Source of the DNA: Bacillus sp. RO2
GTDB taxonomy: Bacteria; Bacillota; Bacilli; Bacillales; Bacillaceae_I
NCBI RefSeq assembly: GCF_012911845.1
Contig: NZ_JAAXCU010000057.1
Coordinates: 310,001-374,000, forward strand
DNA: 64,000 bases
Direction of reading: 5' to 3'
Shown here: positions 32,742 through 42,846 of the stretch, piece by piece
Layout: each line of letters opens with the position of its first letter
How positions within the stretch are numbered: the first letter of the stretch is position 1
Notes under the pieces: generated by a model
Told to the model about the DNA's origin: nothing
What the model saw: only the letters and a program-made list of their open reading frames with translations
The model's database searches: none
Made by a program: the position numbers and the translations under genes

Positions 32742-32969
32742 GTGAAAATTACAGAATTTATGGGTAATAAAGTATGCACACTGATGATGGAATCAGAAGG
32801 ACATAAAGTGAAAATTGAATTTATGTATTCCGAAATGCATCCAGAAATTCTTGACTACAGTTTCCGAATCAATGGTAATCCTTCCTTGCAAACTAGAAAT
32901 ATCGTGAATGATCTTGCGGAAAAGAAAATGCAGGATTTATTCTATCAATTAACTCAAAATGTTCTTTAG
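32742..32969 (+). CDS. Small protein of unknown function
   Basis: 75 aa from GTG 32742, with AGGAGG 8 bases upstream. Begins MKITEFMGNKVCTLMMESEG; soluble, one predicted helix at the end (DLAEKKMQDLFYQL). No family is recognised. Confidence 0.6.
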   Translation: MKITEFMGNKVCTLMMESEGHKVKIEFMYSEMHPEILDYSFRINGNPSLQTRNIVNDLAEKKMQDLFYQLTQNVL

Positions 32970-33016
32970 ATGACTCTATTAGTAGAGTCTTTTTTTTATG
33001 CTAATTTCTGTTAGAC

Positions 33017-33148
33017 TCCGCTGTTGATCTCCGCAAAAGGCTTCGCTTTCCTAGGGGCGCTGCTGGAGCCTCCTCGGCTACGCCTGCGGGGTCTCCACCT
33101 AGCGCTATCTCCCTCAGGAGTCTTCGTCTTTTGCTCCAATCAACAGCT
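33017..33148 (+). repeat. Palindromic intergenic repeat, copy 5
   Basis: Outer arms CTGTTGAT and ATCAACAG pair perfectly. Inner arms GCGCTGCTGGAG and CTCCACCTAGCGC pair, replacing the GCGGTGCTTGAG/CTCAAGCTACCGC pair of copy 1. Lies upstream of kynU. Confidence 0.93.
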
Positions 33149-33252
33149 ATGAATCACTAAGAACATCATTTTCTTGATACATAATTATTTTTCATTGTTC
33201 CACTTAACAGAATAATGAGATAATGTAGTTGAAATGCAAAGGGGGATGACAG

Positions 33253-34524
33253 ATGAGTATTACGATGGAAATGATTCATAGATGGGATGAAGAGGATTGT
33301 TTAAAAAAGTATCGTGAAGAATTTTACATAAAAGAAGGTTCTATTTATATGGATGGGAATTCGCTTGGGCTTCTATCGAAAAGGGCAGAATCAGCACTCC
33401 TGAGCCTCTTGGATTCATGGAAACACCACGGGATAGATGGTTGGACGAGCGGGGAGGAGCCCTGGTTCTATTTTGCTGAAAAGCTTGGTGAATTAAGTGC
33501 GCCGCTTGTAGGTGCGAAAAAGGGAGAAGTGATGGTTACAGGTTCTACCACAAGTAATCTACATCAATTGCTAGCGACTTTCTATCATCCAAAAGGGAAA
33601 AGGACGAAAATTGTGGCAGATGAGTTGAACTTTCCTTCCGATATATATGCGATCCAAAGTATCCTAAAGCTAAAAGGGTTAAATCCAGAAGAGGATCTAA
33701 TTAGAGTGAAGAGCAGGGATGGACATACCATTAGTGAAGAGGATATCATCCGACAGCTTAATGAAGAAGTGGCCATTCTTATTTTGCCAACAGTTTTATA
33801 TCGAAGTGGTCAGCTGTTTGACATAAAGAAAATTACAAAAGCAGCTCATGAAAAGGGTGTTATTGTCGGTTGGGATGGATGCCATTCCGTTGGTGCCATT
33901 CCGCATGAATTTCACCAGTGGAATGTTGATTTTGCCTATTGGTGCAATTATAAGTATTTAAACTCCGGTCCAGGAGGAGTCGGGGCATTGTTTGTCCATG
34001 AAAAACACTTTGATAAAACACCTGGATTAACAGGCTGGTTTGGTTCGGATAAGCAAAAACAATTTGATATGGAGCATTCGTTTACACCTGCTGCTACAAG
34101 TGGTGCCTATCAGATTGGGACACCTCATATTTTCAGCATGGCTCCGTTGCTTGGTTCTTTACAGATGTTTGAAGAAATTGGGATAAAGAATATCAGGGAC
34201 AAATCACTCCATCAAACTAGAGTGATGATGGACCTAATTGATCAAGAGCTTTCGGAATATGGATTCAAAGTGACCAATCCAATGGATGATGTTTGTCGTG
34301 GAGGACATGTGAGTCTAGAACATCCAGAAGCTGCACGCATATGTAAAGCATTGAAGGAGCTAGGAGTGGTGCCAGATTTCCGTAAGCCCAATATCATCCG
34401 ATTGGCTCCAGTTGCACTATACTCCACTTATAAAGACGTTTATGAAACGGTGCAGATTCTGCGAACTATTATGGATGATAAACTTTATGAAAAATACTCC
34501 AACGAACGTGAAGTAGTTGCTTAA
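33253..34524 (+). CDS. kynU: Kynureninase
   Basis: 423 aa. PLP enzyme of aminotransferase class V with family features [36 protein letters not shown], Lys234 in [11 protein letters not shown] (Schiff base) and GGHVSLEH. Cleaves kynurenine to anthranilate and alanine. Followed 12 bases on by kynB, so the pair degrades N-formylkynurenine. Tryptophan 2,3-dioxygenase (kynA) is not in the window. Confidence 0.95.
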   Translation: MSITMEMIHRWDEEDCLKKYREEFYIKEGSIYMDGNSLGLLSKRAESALLSLLDSWKHHGIDGWTSGEEPWFYFAEKLGELSAPLVGAKKGEVMVTGSTTSNLHQLLATFYHPKGKRTKIVADELNFPSDIYAIQSILKLKGLNPEEDLIRVKSRDGHTISEEDIIRQLNEEVAILILPTVLYRSGQLFDIKKITKAAHEKGVIVGWDGCHSVGAIPHEFHQWNVDFAYWCNYKYLNSGPGGVGALFVHEKHFDKTPGLTGWFGSDKQKQFDMEHSFTPAATSGAYQIGTPHIFSMAPLLGSLQMFEEIGIKNIRDKSLHQTRVMMDLIDQELSEYGFKVTNPMDDVCRGGHVSLEHPEAARICKALKELGVVPDFRKPNIIRLAPVALYSTYKDVYETVQILRTIMDDKLYEKYSNEREVVA

Positions 34525-34536
34525 GGAGGCAGGATG

Positions 34537-35166
34537 ATGAAAATGTATGATATATCGAGGCCACTTAGTGAGAACACTCCCACTTGGCCAGGAGATACTC
34601 CGTTTCACTATCATGTAAACTGGTCCAAGCAGCATACAGGGTCAGTTAATGTGGGCAGTATAAAAATGAGTGTTCATACCGCAACACATGTAGATGCACC
34701 ATTTCATTTTGATGACAAGGGAAAGCGAATGGATGAATTGGACATTTCTATTTTCAAAGGTCCAGCCGTCGTTGTGGATGTGAGAGGGCATCATATAATT
34801 GAACGAAAGCATGTAGAAGAAGCTATTAACCAGCACCATGCAAAACGAATTCTCTTTAGAACGGATGCATGGGAGAACGAAGGAGAGTTTCCGGAACAAA
34901 TACCAACGCTATCTTTAGAAGTGATAGGAATGTTGAAGGAAATGGAAGTACCTTTAATTGGAGTAGACCTTCCTAGTGTAGATGTGTTAGATAGTAAAGA
35001 TCTACCTATCCATCATAGCTTGCATCAAGCCAACATTTGTATACTTGAAGGAATTGATTTACGTGAAATAAAAGAAGGTGAGTACGAGTTGATTGCCCTG
35101 CCTTTGAAAATAAAGGGTGCGGATGGAAGCCCAGTTAGAGCGGTACTTATAGAAAATAAGTGGTAG
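34537..35166 (+). CDS. kynB: Kynurenine formamidase
   Basis: 209 aa from ATG 34537 (AAGGAGG 7 bases upstream; ATG 34534 is possible). Cyclase-family motif HTATHVDAPFHFDDKG carries the metal-binding His and Asp; N-terminal DISRPLSENTPTWPGD is typical of bacterial KynB. Hydrolyses N-formylkynurenine to kynurenine, the substrate of the preceding gene. Confidence 0.93.
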   Translation: MKMYDISRPLSENTPTWPGDTPFHYHVNWSKQHTGSVNVGSIKMSVHTATHVDAPFHFDDKGKRMDELDISIFKGPAVVVDVRGHHIIERKHVEEAINQHHAKRILFRTDAWENEGEFPEQIPTLSLEVIGMLKEMEVPLIGVDLPSVDVLDSKDLPIHHSLHQANICILEGIDLREIKEGEYELIALPLKIKGADGSPVRAVLIENKW

Positions 35167-35230
35167 AAATTTGCTTTCCCTTCTTTGTTTTCATAAAATA
35201 GACAGTAATCTATTATGGTGAGGTACAAAG

Positions 35231-35953
35231 ATGAAAAAATGGCAAAAAATCAGTTTAGTTACCTTAGGTATTGTTGTGGGTGTAGCGGCTGCAGCATGTC
35301 TATTTCTGATTGCAACACCTTATAAATTGGTTAATCAAGAGAGTAGGGAATCAACCGATGAAGTAACGGTAAAAGAAAACAGTGGATGGATATCCTTCTT
35401 TCCAACTGAAGAGAGTGATGAAGCCGGCATCATCTTTTATCCTGGCGGTAGAGTAGAAGCTGCGGCCTATGCTCCACTCGGCAAGATGTTGGCAGAGCAA
35501 GGGGTTCCTTTTATTATTGCGAAGATGCCTCTGCATCTGGCAGTGCTAAATCCAGAAAAAGCGGACAAGATCATTGAGAAGTATGATGACCGGGAATGGT
35601 TGATAGCTGGACATTCTCTCGGTGGAGCTATGGCAGCCAAATATGTGAAAAACAATCCTGATAAAATCACAGGCTTAATCTTAATGGCAGCATACCCTTC
35701 AGAAGATGATGATTTAACAACATTTAAGGGAGATGTCATTACTTTTGAAGCCCAACTTGATGGTGTTATTGATGAGGAAAAATTAACTAAAGCTGATTCC
35801 CGTTTGCCATCACAGATGTATACATTTATTATTCAAGGCGGAAATCATTCTCAGTTTGGAGATTATGGTCTCCAAAAAGGGGATAATGAAGCAAGTATCT
35901 CAAAAGAGGAACAATGGAAACGAATCGTACAAGGCATCGTGAGGAGCTTTTAA
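35231..35953 (+). CDS. Membrane-anchored alpha/beta hydrolase
   Basis: 240 aa. One N-terminal membrane helix (about 7-28), then an alpha/beta-hydrolase domain: FYPGGRVEAAAYAPLG (oxyanion region), nucleophile elbow AGHSLGGAMA, and catalytic His in GGNHSQFGDYG. Exported or membrane-facing esterase or peptidase-like; substrate unknown. Own terminator downstream. Confidence 0.85.
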   Translation: MKKWQKISLVTLGIVVGVAAAACLFLIATPYKLVNQESRESTDEVTVKENSGWISFFPTEESDEAGIIFYPGGRVEAAAYAPLGKMLAEQGVPFIIAKMPLHLAVLNPEKADKIIEKYDDREWLIAGHSLGGAMAAKYVKNNPDKITGLILMAAYPSEDDDLTTFKGDVITFEAQLDGVIDEEKLTKADSRLPSQMYTFIIQGGNHSQFGDYGLQKGDNEASISKEEQWKRIVQGIVRSF

Positions 35954-35971
35954 CGCTCCTCCTTTTTTATC
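35942..35971 (+). terminator. Terminator of the alpha/beta hydrolase gene
   Basis: GAGGAGC pairs with GCTCCTC around TTTTAAC, then TTTTTTAT; overlaps the stop codon. Confidence 0.8.
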
Positions 35972-35973
35972 CT

Positions 35974-37110
35974 CTAATTAATAATTCCCGTTCCTGTTAT
36001 TTCCACAGTCACGTTCGGAACGATTTCAATGGTCGGATACACTTCCCTCCACTTAATATCTTTCCATGTTTTATTGTGATGAACCCTGATATGTTGTCCG
36101 ATTTTTAATACATCGCTATTGGCATCTTGAATGATTTTTATCACTTCTTCTGACTTGGCCATAAAATGTTGGGTCGCTTTTTCTTCAAGCTCCTTTACCT
36201 TTTGTTTATCCACCAAATGATTTTTCGGGTACTCAGCAATTGAACCAGTTAGTTTTAAATCTATCTTCACTTTAATATCCGTTGGAGAGTGGACGGTTGT
36301 TTTGATATGACTTTTCGCTTTGGAAATACTTAATGTCATATGCTGATTCTGTGGATTTTCCTCTTCTGGATGTACCAGCATATTCACTTGTGCCATTTTC
36401 CCTTTTTCATTAGCCAGCATAAGTAAGATAGTTGATAGTTTGTCGTTAAGTGTAATTCCGGTAAAGCTCTTATCGCTGATTAATCCCATGCCTATTACTT
36501 CAATATCATCTGATCCAATCTTTTTAATAACAGGCAGAGTGAAGTCCGCACTTGGATCAAACATGGTTGGACAAACAGTTTGGACGGTTTCGTTTTTGAT
36601 GATAGTATTGTTTTCTGCTGTATCCAAAAGGTCTGAAATAGCTTCTGTTAACAGGGTTTCTTTAATTGTTTTCATCTGTATGATGTCTTGACCCTTTCCT
36701 TGCACAATGGCAAGCTTTGCCCCTAATGGTGCTTTGGGGTCACGATATAAGATATCAAGGATGGAATAGATATCCTTCTTTGCAAGATTTTCACCCATTA
36801 AATACGCCCTCATCTTACTAGGTGAGAATTCTCCTGGAATCCTTCTATCAAAGGCTAACCGGGTATCCCTTAGTGTAATTCCCCTACCTTCTACCACTGC
36901 TACAGTTGCTTGGCCCGGTTGTCCTCCGACACTTAATTTCTCCGATTCTCGAATAGCAATATGGGAAATGATTGAACCATCTTCACCTAAATCGAATGCA
37001 ACCGTAAACACAAGTTTTAAATCTTTTAACAGGCGTTGATCCCAACAGCCTGCCAGGAGAAGCAATACCAATAGTAAGCAAACTATAGTTCTAAAATTTC
37101 GCCCACTCAT
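35974..37110 (-). CDS. Spore germinant receptor subunit C (GerAC-like lipoprotein)
   Basis: 378 aa. Lipobox LLAGCWD, then the Ger(x)C domain (FTVAFDLGEDGS, EGRGITLRDTRLAFDRRIPG, LSPSKMRAYL-like segment). In the Ger receptor the C subunit is a lipoprotein on the outer face of the spore inner membrane. Third gene of the A-B-C operon; its start overlaps the end of the B gene by 20 bases. Confidence 0.92.
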   Translation of the reverse strand: MSGRNFRTIVCLLLVLLLLAGCWDQRLLKDLKLVFTVAFDLGEDGSIISHIAIRESEKLSVGGQPGQATVAVVEGRGITLRDTRLAFDRRIPGEFSPSKMRAYLMGENLAKKDIYSILDILYRDPKAPLGAKLAIVQGKGQDIIQMKTIKETLLTEAISDLLDTAENNTIIKNETVQTVCPTMFDPSADFTLPVIKKIGSDDIEVIGMGLISDKSFTGITLNDKLSTILLMLANEKGKMAQVNMLVHPEEENPQNQHMTLSISKAKSHIKTTVHSPTDIKVKIDLKLTGSIAEYPKNHLVDKQKVKELEEKATQHFMAKSEEVIKIIQDANSDVLKIGQHIRVHHNKTWKDIKWREVYPTIEIVPNVTVEITGTGIIN

Positions 37111-38203
37111 TACTTTTCCCCCTATGCATTTTCTTTTTAACTAAAGCAATCAGTAAGATGAAAAGTGGTAACATAAAAGCAAAAACAAAAATAATGTATT
37201 GAAAAAACTTATTTATATCCTCAATAATAAATTTATTTTGAAGAAAGAACCCTGATATGAATATTGGTAAGACAATTATAGGTACAAAAGGTGTATGGGA
37301 TTGTGTATGAAATAATTCCTTTAATCCTTTGCTTGCTTGATACAAGTAAATGATGAAAGAGTTCGTCATGGGAATCACCCAAATAGACAAGAATATAAGG
37401 TCAAGCCTTTCAATAACTTCAAAGGATATAGCCTTTAACATATACAAGACAGGCTCTGGGACGAGTGTTATTTCTTCAGGGCTGAAAATAATTAAGCTTG
37501 TAAATACAAGGAAACCATAAATGAGCACAGTTGTTATATTGGCAAAGGTGAGCGTTTTGGCTGTTTTTTGTTTGTTTTTTATCATAGGGTAAATTAAAAG
37601 GATGAGCTCAAAGCCTGTCAAAGCAACTAAGACATCCTTGATTGCCAGAATAATATTTTTTATTCCACTCTGACCGACTGGTAAAATGTATGCTTTATTT
37701 GCATCTCGATAAACGGTTGCAATAAGGAGAATGAAAAACACGATGACGCCTGTAGTTATTCCGAAAAATCTTGCGATGATTAAAATATTGTCCGTCGCTA
37801 AATATACAGCAATGATAATAATCAGTATATAAAGTACCCAAAATGGCGTCAGGGGAAGTATCCATTTGTTGATTAGTCCGGTTTGTAAAACAGCTACAAG
37901 GCCAGCAACGGCTGTAAAATAAAAGATATAGGAAACGATGAGAAAACTTCCGAATATCCTGCCAAAGAGATGACGTAAAATCTGAAAGAAATTTTTCTCA
38001 GGAAAACATCTGGATATTATTAAAGAAATCATCATCCATAGTTGAATCACAAAACCCGCCAAAAGTGTGGATATCCATCCATCCCCTTTGGCGGTACTGT
38101 GTACAGCGAATGGTAAGGAAAGGATACCAACGCCTATTTGGGCCTGTATAATAAGGAAAAACAACTGCCCTTGACTGATGTTTACTTTACTGCCCTTTTG
38201 CAT
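37091..38203 (-). CDS. Spore germinant receptor subunit B (GerAB-like permease fold)
   Basis: 370 aa with about ten membrane helices and the APC-superfamily opening SQGQLFFLIIQAQIGVGILS. B subunits hold the germinant-binding pocket in the inner membrane. Middle gene of the receptor operon, 14 bases after the A gene. Confidence 0.93.
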   Translation of the reverse strand: MQKGSKVNISQGQLFFLIIQAQIGVGILSLPFAVHSTAKGDGWISTLLAGFVIQLWMMISLIISRCFPEKNFFQILRHLFGRIFGSFLIVSYIFYFTAVAGLVAVLQTGLINKWILPLTPFWVLYILIIIIAVYLATDNILIIARFFGITTGVIVFFILLIATVYRDANKAYILPVGQSGIKNIILAIKDVLVALTGFELILLIYPMIKNKQKTAKTLTFANITTVLIYGFLVFTSLIIFSPEEITLVPEPVLYMLKAISFEVIERLDLIFLSIWVIPMTNSFIIYLYQASKGLKELFHTQSHTPFVPIIVLPIFISGFFLQNKFIIEDINKFFQYIIFVFAFMLPLFILLIALVKKKMHRGKSNEWAKF

Positions 38204-38217
38204 AGAATAACTCCTTA

Positions 38218-39657
38218 TTAAACTTTCTTATTTTTCTTTTGTGGCATCGTTTCACTAGGTCTCTTTTTAAAGAGCGGGAATGGCACTCTAATTAAAGTGT
38301 CTTTCATCTCTGACCATCTCAATGTGGAAAATGGTGCGAAATAAGGCGTCCCGAAGGACTCAAGTTTACATAAGTGGATAAGTAGAAACATAAAAAAGAA
38401 GCTCATTCCGATCAAGCCAAACATAGCTGCCATGAGCATAAACGGAAAGCCCAACAATCTTATGGCGGAGCCCATCTCTGTAATCGGTACGATAAATGAA
38501 GAAATTGCTGTAATGGCAACCACAATAATCATGGTATTAGATACAAGGTTCGCCTCTACCACAGCAGTCCCAATAACCAATCCCCCTACAACCCCGATCG
38601 TTTGCGCGATTCTACTCGGCAGCCTAATAGAAGCTTCCCTCAAAATCTCCAGAGTAATCTGCATGCCCAATGCCTCAATCAAAGGGGGATAAGGTACGTT
38701 CTCTAAGGAGGATTTAATAGAGAACACAATTTCAGTAGGTAGAACTTCAAAATGAAACGACACGATGGCTATATATAATGCAGGAAGAGCAATAGAAATC
38801 AGGAAACCCATAATCCTTAAAAAACGAATAAAAGAACCAAAATACCACCTGCTGTTGTAATCATCAGGCGATTGATAAAAAGTGAAGAAGGTGGTTGGAG
38901 CAATTAACGCACCAGGGCTGCTTTCGGCCAAGATGGCAACTCTTCCATCCATTAAATTAGCAACTATGCGATCTGGTCTTTCCGTGCTGAACATAGTTGG
39001 GAAAATGGAGGAGTTGTCGCTGACATATTCCTCTATAAAGCCCGGTGCTAACACAAAATCAATATTTATTTCAGATAATTTTTGCTCGATAATGGACACG
39101 GTTTTTTTATTTGCTATATGTTCAAGGTAGATTAAGCCAACCTTTGTATGAGAATCATTGCCAATGGAAAAGTACTTAACTTTAAGGTGGGGATTATGTA
39201 TGCGTTTTCTAATCAGTGAAATATTTGTAGACAGGGACTCAACAAATCCGTCATGTGCACCTCGTATAATTCCTTCTGTCTCGGGTTCTTTTATATTTCG
39301 ATTGTTGGAAAAGGGCGCTTCAAAAATATAAGCAAGGTCGGAATTTTTGCTAAGAACGATACAACTTCCTTTGAGTAAGGACTGTGTAATCTCTTTCATA
39401 CTATTTGTTTCTTTAACTAATGAAAGAGGTTGCTTTAAGTCGTTATAACTGATTCTAGTTTCCTTAAGGGGCTCTAAAATTCTTTCTTGAACAAGCTTCT
39501 TGTCTATAATTGTTTCAATATAGACTAAATAGGCCTCCTCATCTTGTAGGTGGAGATATTCCATGATGAAATCCTCTGAATGGACAAACCTTTCTCTTAA
39601 GTGAAGAAGGTTTTCTTCGAGTTTTGTCGTCAATATGAGCGGATCATTATTCGTCAT
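38218..39657 (-). CDS. Spore germinant receptor subunit A (GerAA-like)
   Basis: 479 aa from ATG 39657, with AAGGTGGTGA 11 bases upstream (the frame is open to a TTG at 39678). N-terminal hydrophilic domain (about 1-240), then membrane helices; RPDRIVANLMDGRVAIL and the ESSPGALIAPTTFFTFYQSPDDYNSR block are classic GerA motifs. A subunits form the oligomeric ion channel that opens on germinant binding. First gene of the operon, read toward 35974. Confidence 0.94.
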   Translation of the reverse strand: MTNNDPLILTTKLEENLLHLRERFVHSEDFIMEYLHLQDEEAYLVYIETIIDKKLVQERILEPLKETRISYNDLKQPLSLVKETNSMKEITQSLLKGSCIVLSKNSDLAYIFEAPFSNNRNIKEPETEGIIRGAHDGFVESLSTNISLIRKRIHNPHLKVKYFSIGNDSHTKVGLIYLEHIANKKTVSIIEQKLSEINIDFVLAPGFIEEYVSDNSSIFPTMFSTERPDRIVANLMDGRVAILAESSPGALIAPTTFFTFYQSPDDYNSRWYFGSFIRFLRIMGFLISIALPALYIAIVSFHFEVLPTEIVFSIKSSLENVPYPPLIEALGMQITLEILREASIRLPSRIAQTIGVVGGLVIGTAVVEANLVSNTMIIVVAITAISSFIVPITEMGSAIRLLGFPFMLMAAMFGLIGMSFFFMFLLIHLCKLESFGTPYFAPFSTLRWSEMKDTLIRVPFPLFKKRPSETMPQKKNKKV

Positions 39658-39788
39658 GGTATTCTTCACCACCTTCAAAGCTAGATCTTTCGACTTACTT
39701 TATTTTCCTATGACAAGGTTGTAATTATGCATAGCAGAAGAAGTTCTTTTGTTATACTTAAAGAAAATGAGAACTCAGGGGTTATTTG

Positions 39789-42077
39789 ATGAAGAAATTG
39801 TCCGTATCAGTTAGAAAACTTGTTGAATTCGTTATGATGGGTGGAAGCATTGACACAAGATTTGCAGGCTCCAATATTATGCAAGAGGGCACTCGGACCC
39901 ACCAAAGACTGCAAGCTGAGAGAGGAGATAATTATGAAAAGGAGGTTTATCTTTCCATCGAAATGCAAATAGAAGACTATGAACTGCATGTAGAAGGAAG
40001 ATGTGATGGAATCTATCGCAATGAAAACCAAGTCATCATAGAGGAAATTAAAACAACTGCAAGGGATTTGAACACTGTAACTGAAGAAGATTATAAAGCA
40101 TACTGGGCACAGCTGAAAATGTATGCGTTTATATATTGCTTAAAAAATGAACTAGACGACATAACAGTCCACATGGTATATGCAAAAAGGGAAAACAAGG
40201 ACGAAAAGACTTTTGAAAAACAGTTTGAGATGAAGGAACTACAAGTGTTTGTCGAGGAACTAACCAAAGAATACCTTAGTTTTCAAAAACAATTATGGGA
40301 GTTTAAACAAGCTAGAACGGAGAGTATTTCAACACTTAAGTTTCCGTATGATTCCTATCGAACGGGACAAAGAGATCTGGCAAAAGCAGTTTATAAAACC
40401 ATACGGGAAGAAAAAAGGTTGTTTGCCAAAGCGGCCACTGGGATCGGGAAAACTATTGCCACCATTTTTCCGGCGGTACTCTCCCTGCAGGAGGGGAAGC
40501 AAGAAAAAATAATGTATCTTACTGCCAAAACAGTCACAAAAATGGTGGCAGAAGAGGCGTTTAGGTTACTTATAGAAGATGGATTGAACATGAAAACAGT
40601 TACAATCACCGCGAAAGAAAAAATTTGCTTTCAAGAAGAAACCATTTGTCAAAAGGAATTTTGTCCTTTTGCAGATGGTTATTATGACCGTCTGAAGGAG
40701 GGTATTAAAGATATCTTAGAGAATGAGCGTTTGATGGATAGGAGAACAATTGAGGTATATGCAAAAAAGCATCAGCTCTGTCCATTTGAGTTTTCTCTTG
40801 ACCTTGCGATGTTTGCTGATGTGGTGATTTGTGATTATAATTACTTTTTTGATCCTAAGGTGCGGTTGCAACGTTGGGGAGATTTCCATAAGGAGACAAT
40901 CCTGTTAATTGATGAAGCACATAATCTTGTGGATAGATCACGTGAGATGCTTTCCGCTTCTTTGTCAAAATCCGTTTTTTTGCAGGCTGCAAGACAAGTA
41001 AAGGGAACAGATGAAGAGTTGTACATGAAAATCAAAGCAGTCAATGACTCTTTGTTGAAGTGGAAAAAGGAACTTCTCATCACAAACGAGTTTGTATTTG
41101 ACGATAAGCCGTCACTAATAATTGAAGAGCTTATGGGAGCAGTGGAAGCTTGTGAACAATGGTTGATTCGAAATCCTTCAGGGATGGCACACCAAGAAAT
41201 ATTGGAAGCCTACTTTGAAGGTCAGGATTTCCTAAGAATAGCAAAAGTCTATAACGAGCGATATAAAACCATTGTGACGATTTTTAAGAGTGAAGTGTCG
41301 GTTAAGCTTGCTTGTATGGACTCTTCGGCTGCTATCAAAGAGTCGACAAGTAAGGCAGTTGCAACGGTGTTCTTCTCTGCAACCCTTCATCCGCTTGGTT
41401 ACTTTCAAACCGTTTTGGGTGGGGAAGAGAGGGATTATCATCTATCGCTTCATACACCATTTCACCCCGAACAAATGAAGGTTTATGCCAAAAACATTTC
41501 AACCAAATACCAAGATAGAGAAAAATCCATTTTACCTATTGCGGAGACGATCAGGGAGGTGTTTCATACGGAAAAAGGGAATTTTCTCATCTTCTTTCCT
41601 TCTTATGAATATTTATCTTTGGTTTTTGAAGCATATGAGAAGTTCGCGTTGGAAGACTCCATTGAAACACTTGTACAGCAACCTGTCATGACAGAAAAGG
41701 AAAGAGAAATGTTTTTAGAGTGCTTCAACCCTGCAAGGGAAGGTACCTTTATAGCGTTTGCGGTGCTGGGAGGGATTTTTTCTGAAGGAATTGATCTAAA
41801 AGGAGACCGCTTGAAGGGTGTTGGAATTGTTGGGGTGGGCTTACCGAGAATCTCTCTTGAAAGGAATGTCATGAAGGAGCATTTTCAAAAACAAAGGCAG
41901 AACGGTTTTGATTTTGCCTATGTTTACCCTGGTATGAATAAGGTGCAGCAAGCAGGGGGAAGGTTAATTCGAAGTGAAGAAGACACTGGGTTCATACTGC
42001 TTATAGATGATCGTTACTTCTATTCAAAATATAGGAGTCTTCTTCCACCGGAGTGGCAAAATTTCATTAGGAAATAA
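39789..42077 (+). CDS. Cas4/RecB-like nuclease fused to XPD/DinG-type helicase
   Basis: 762 aa from ATG 39789. Residues 1-170 carry a PD-(D/E)xK nuclease: His38, Asp73 (GRCDGI), Glu86-x-Lys88 (EEIKTT) and the RecB-family QxxxY (Q108-Y112). Then Walker A ATGIGKT (about 216-222), four Cys (KICF, TICQ, EFCPF, QLCPF) for a 4Fe-4S cluster as in XPD, DEAH in LLIDEAHNL, and C-terminal QQAGGRLIRSEEDTG. Likely a 5'-3' helicase-nuclease of DNA repair. Single gene. Confidence 0.88.
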   Translation: MKKLSVSVRKLVEFVMMGGSIDTRFAGSNIMQEGTRTHQRLQAERGDNYEKEVYLSIEMQIEDYELHVEGRCDGIYRNENQVIIEEIKTTARDLNTVTEEDYKAYWAQLKMYAFIYCLKNELDDITVHMVYAKRENKDEKTFEKQFEMKELQVFVEELTKEYLSFQKQLWEFKQARTESISTLKFPYDSYRTGQRDLAKAVYKTIREEKRLFAKAATGIGKTIATIFPAVLSLQEGKQEKIMYLTAKTVTKMVAEEAFRLLIEDGLNMKTVTITAKEKICFQEETICQKEFCPFADGYYDRLKEGIKDILENERLMDRRTIEVYAKKHQLCPFEFSLDLAMFADVVICDYNYFFDPKVRLQRWGDFHKETILLIDEAHNLVDRSREMLSASLSKSVFLQAARQVKGTDEELYMKIKAVNDSLLKWKKELLITNEFVFDDKPSLIIEELMGAVEACEQWLIRNPSGMAHQEILEAYFEGQDFLRIAKVYNERYKTIVTIFKSEVSVKLACMDSSAAIKESTSKAVATVFFSATLHPLGYFQTVLGGEERDYHLSLHTPFHPEQMKVYAKNISTKYQDREKSILPIAETIREVFHTEKGNFLIFFPSYEYLSLVFEAYEKFALEDSIETLVQQPVMTEKEREMFLECFNPAREGTFIAFAVLGGIFSEGIDLKGDRLKGVGIVGVGLPRISLERNVMKEHFQKQRQNGFDFAYVYPGMNKVQQAGGRLIRSEEDTGFILLIDDRYFYSKYRSLLPPEWQNFIRK

Positions 42078-42198
42078 AATTTAAGAATAATTTACAATAG
42101 CTTTATCCTGTATCAATATTTTTTGGGTATATTCTAAGTAATTAGGATCGTAGACCGAAACCTTACCTTTTTACATGTAGCCTATGAAAGGGAAGTGA

Positions 42199-42390
42199 AT
42201 GATAATGAGCAGGAAACTCAAACAGGCTTTAGAGCAGCAACGTGAGTATTATATAAATAAACTTCTTTTAATCGGGGTGTATGACTCGCTGGTGTTGGAT
42301 GGGATGACAACGTCTGAGTTGAAGACGGAGTACAATTATTTCTTTTATGATGTACCTAGTAAGAAAGTCAGTCCAATAAAGAAGGCATAA
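42199..42390 (+). CDS. Small basic protein, FbpA-like
   Basis: 63 aa. KLKQALEQQREYYINKLLLIGVY...MTTSELKTEYNYF follows the pattern of the Fur-regulated basic protein A family (a small helical hairpin). No Fur box was recognised upstream, so regulation is not shown. Start at ATG 42199 or 42205. A terminator follows. Confidence 0.5.
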   Translation: MIMSRKLKQALEQQREYYINKLLLIGVYDSLVLDGMTTSELKTEYNYFFYDVPSKKVSPIKKA

Positions 42391-42418
42391 CCCTAATTGC
42401 TAGGGTTATGCCTTCTTG
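42385..42418 (+). terminator. Terminator of the FbpA-like gene
   Basis: AAGGCATAACCCTA pairs perfectly with TAGGGTTATGCCTT, loop ATTGC. It overlaps the stop codon; the T-run is poor (CTTGT). Confidence 0.65.
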
Positions 42419-42846
42419 TACATTTATAGTACCACATTAACTTGTTTTAGTCCGTTGTAGGCGCTTCGCCTTCCGCGGGCGGTCCGGGAGCCTCCCCGGC
42501 AAGCCTTCGTCCATTGAAAAAAGTCATTGATTTTAGATGTTGTTCAGACATCGCTGTTGATTTCCGCAAACGGCTTCGCTTTCCTAGGGGCGGTGCTTGA
42601 GCCTCCTCGCCTCGCTGCGGGGTCTCAAGCTACCTCTATCTCCCTCAGGAGTCTTCGCCTTTTGCTCCAATCACCAGCTAGAAATCATGAAAAACTTTAC
42701 AGTGGCTATAGCTTGCCTTCGTTGTCTCCCTTGTCCCTTCCTCCCGCAGGACAAGGAAGGCTACGACAGCGGTTCATCGCACGAAGAAAATGCGCTAGCA
42801 TTTTCAAGTCTACGCGCCTTCCACTTCGTTCAATTATGTTACATGG
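42391..42846. other. Gene-free stretch with repeats and stem-loops
   Basis: Contains a decayed repeat (about 42452-42510), full copy 6 (42550-42679), a CTTGTCC/GGACAAG hairpin with outer GCCTT/AAGGC pairing (about 42715-42782) and GAAAATGC/GCATTTTC (about 42786-42805). ORFs here are chance frames through the repeats. Confidence 0.7.
42550..42679 (+). repeat. Palindromic intergenic repeat, copy 6
   Basis: Same element; GCGGTGCTTGAG pairs with CTCAAGCTACCTC. The outer arms (CTGTTGAT / ATCACCAG) are mismatched at two positions in this copy. Confidence 0.92.
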
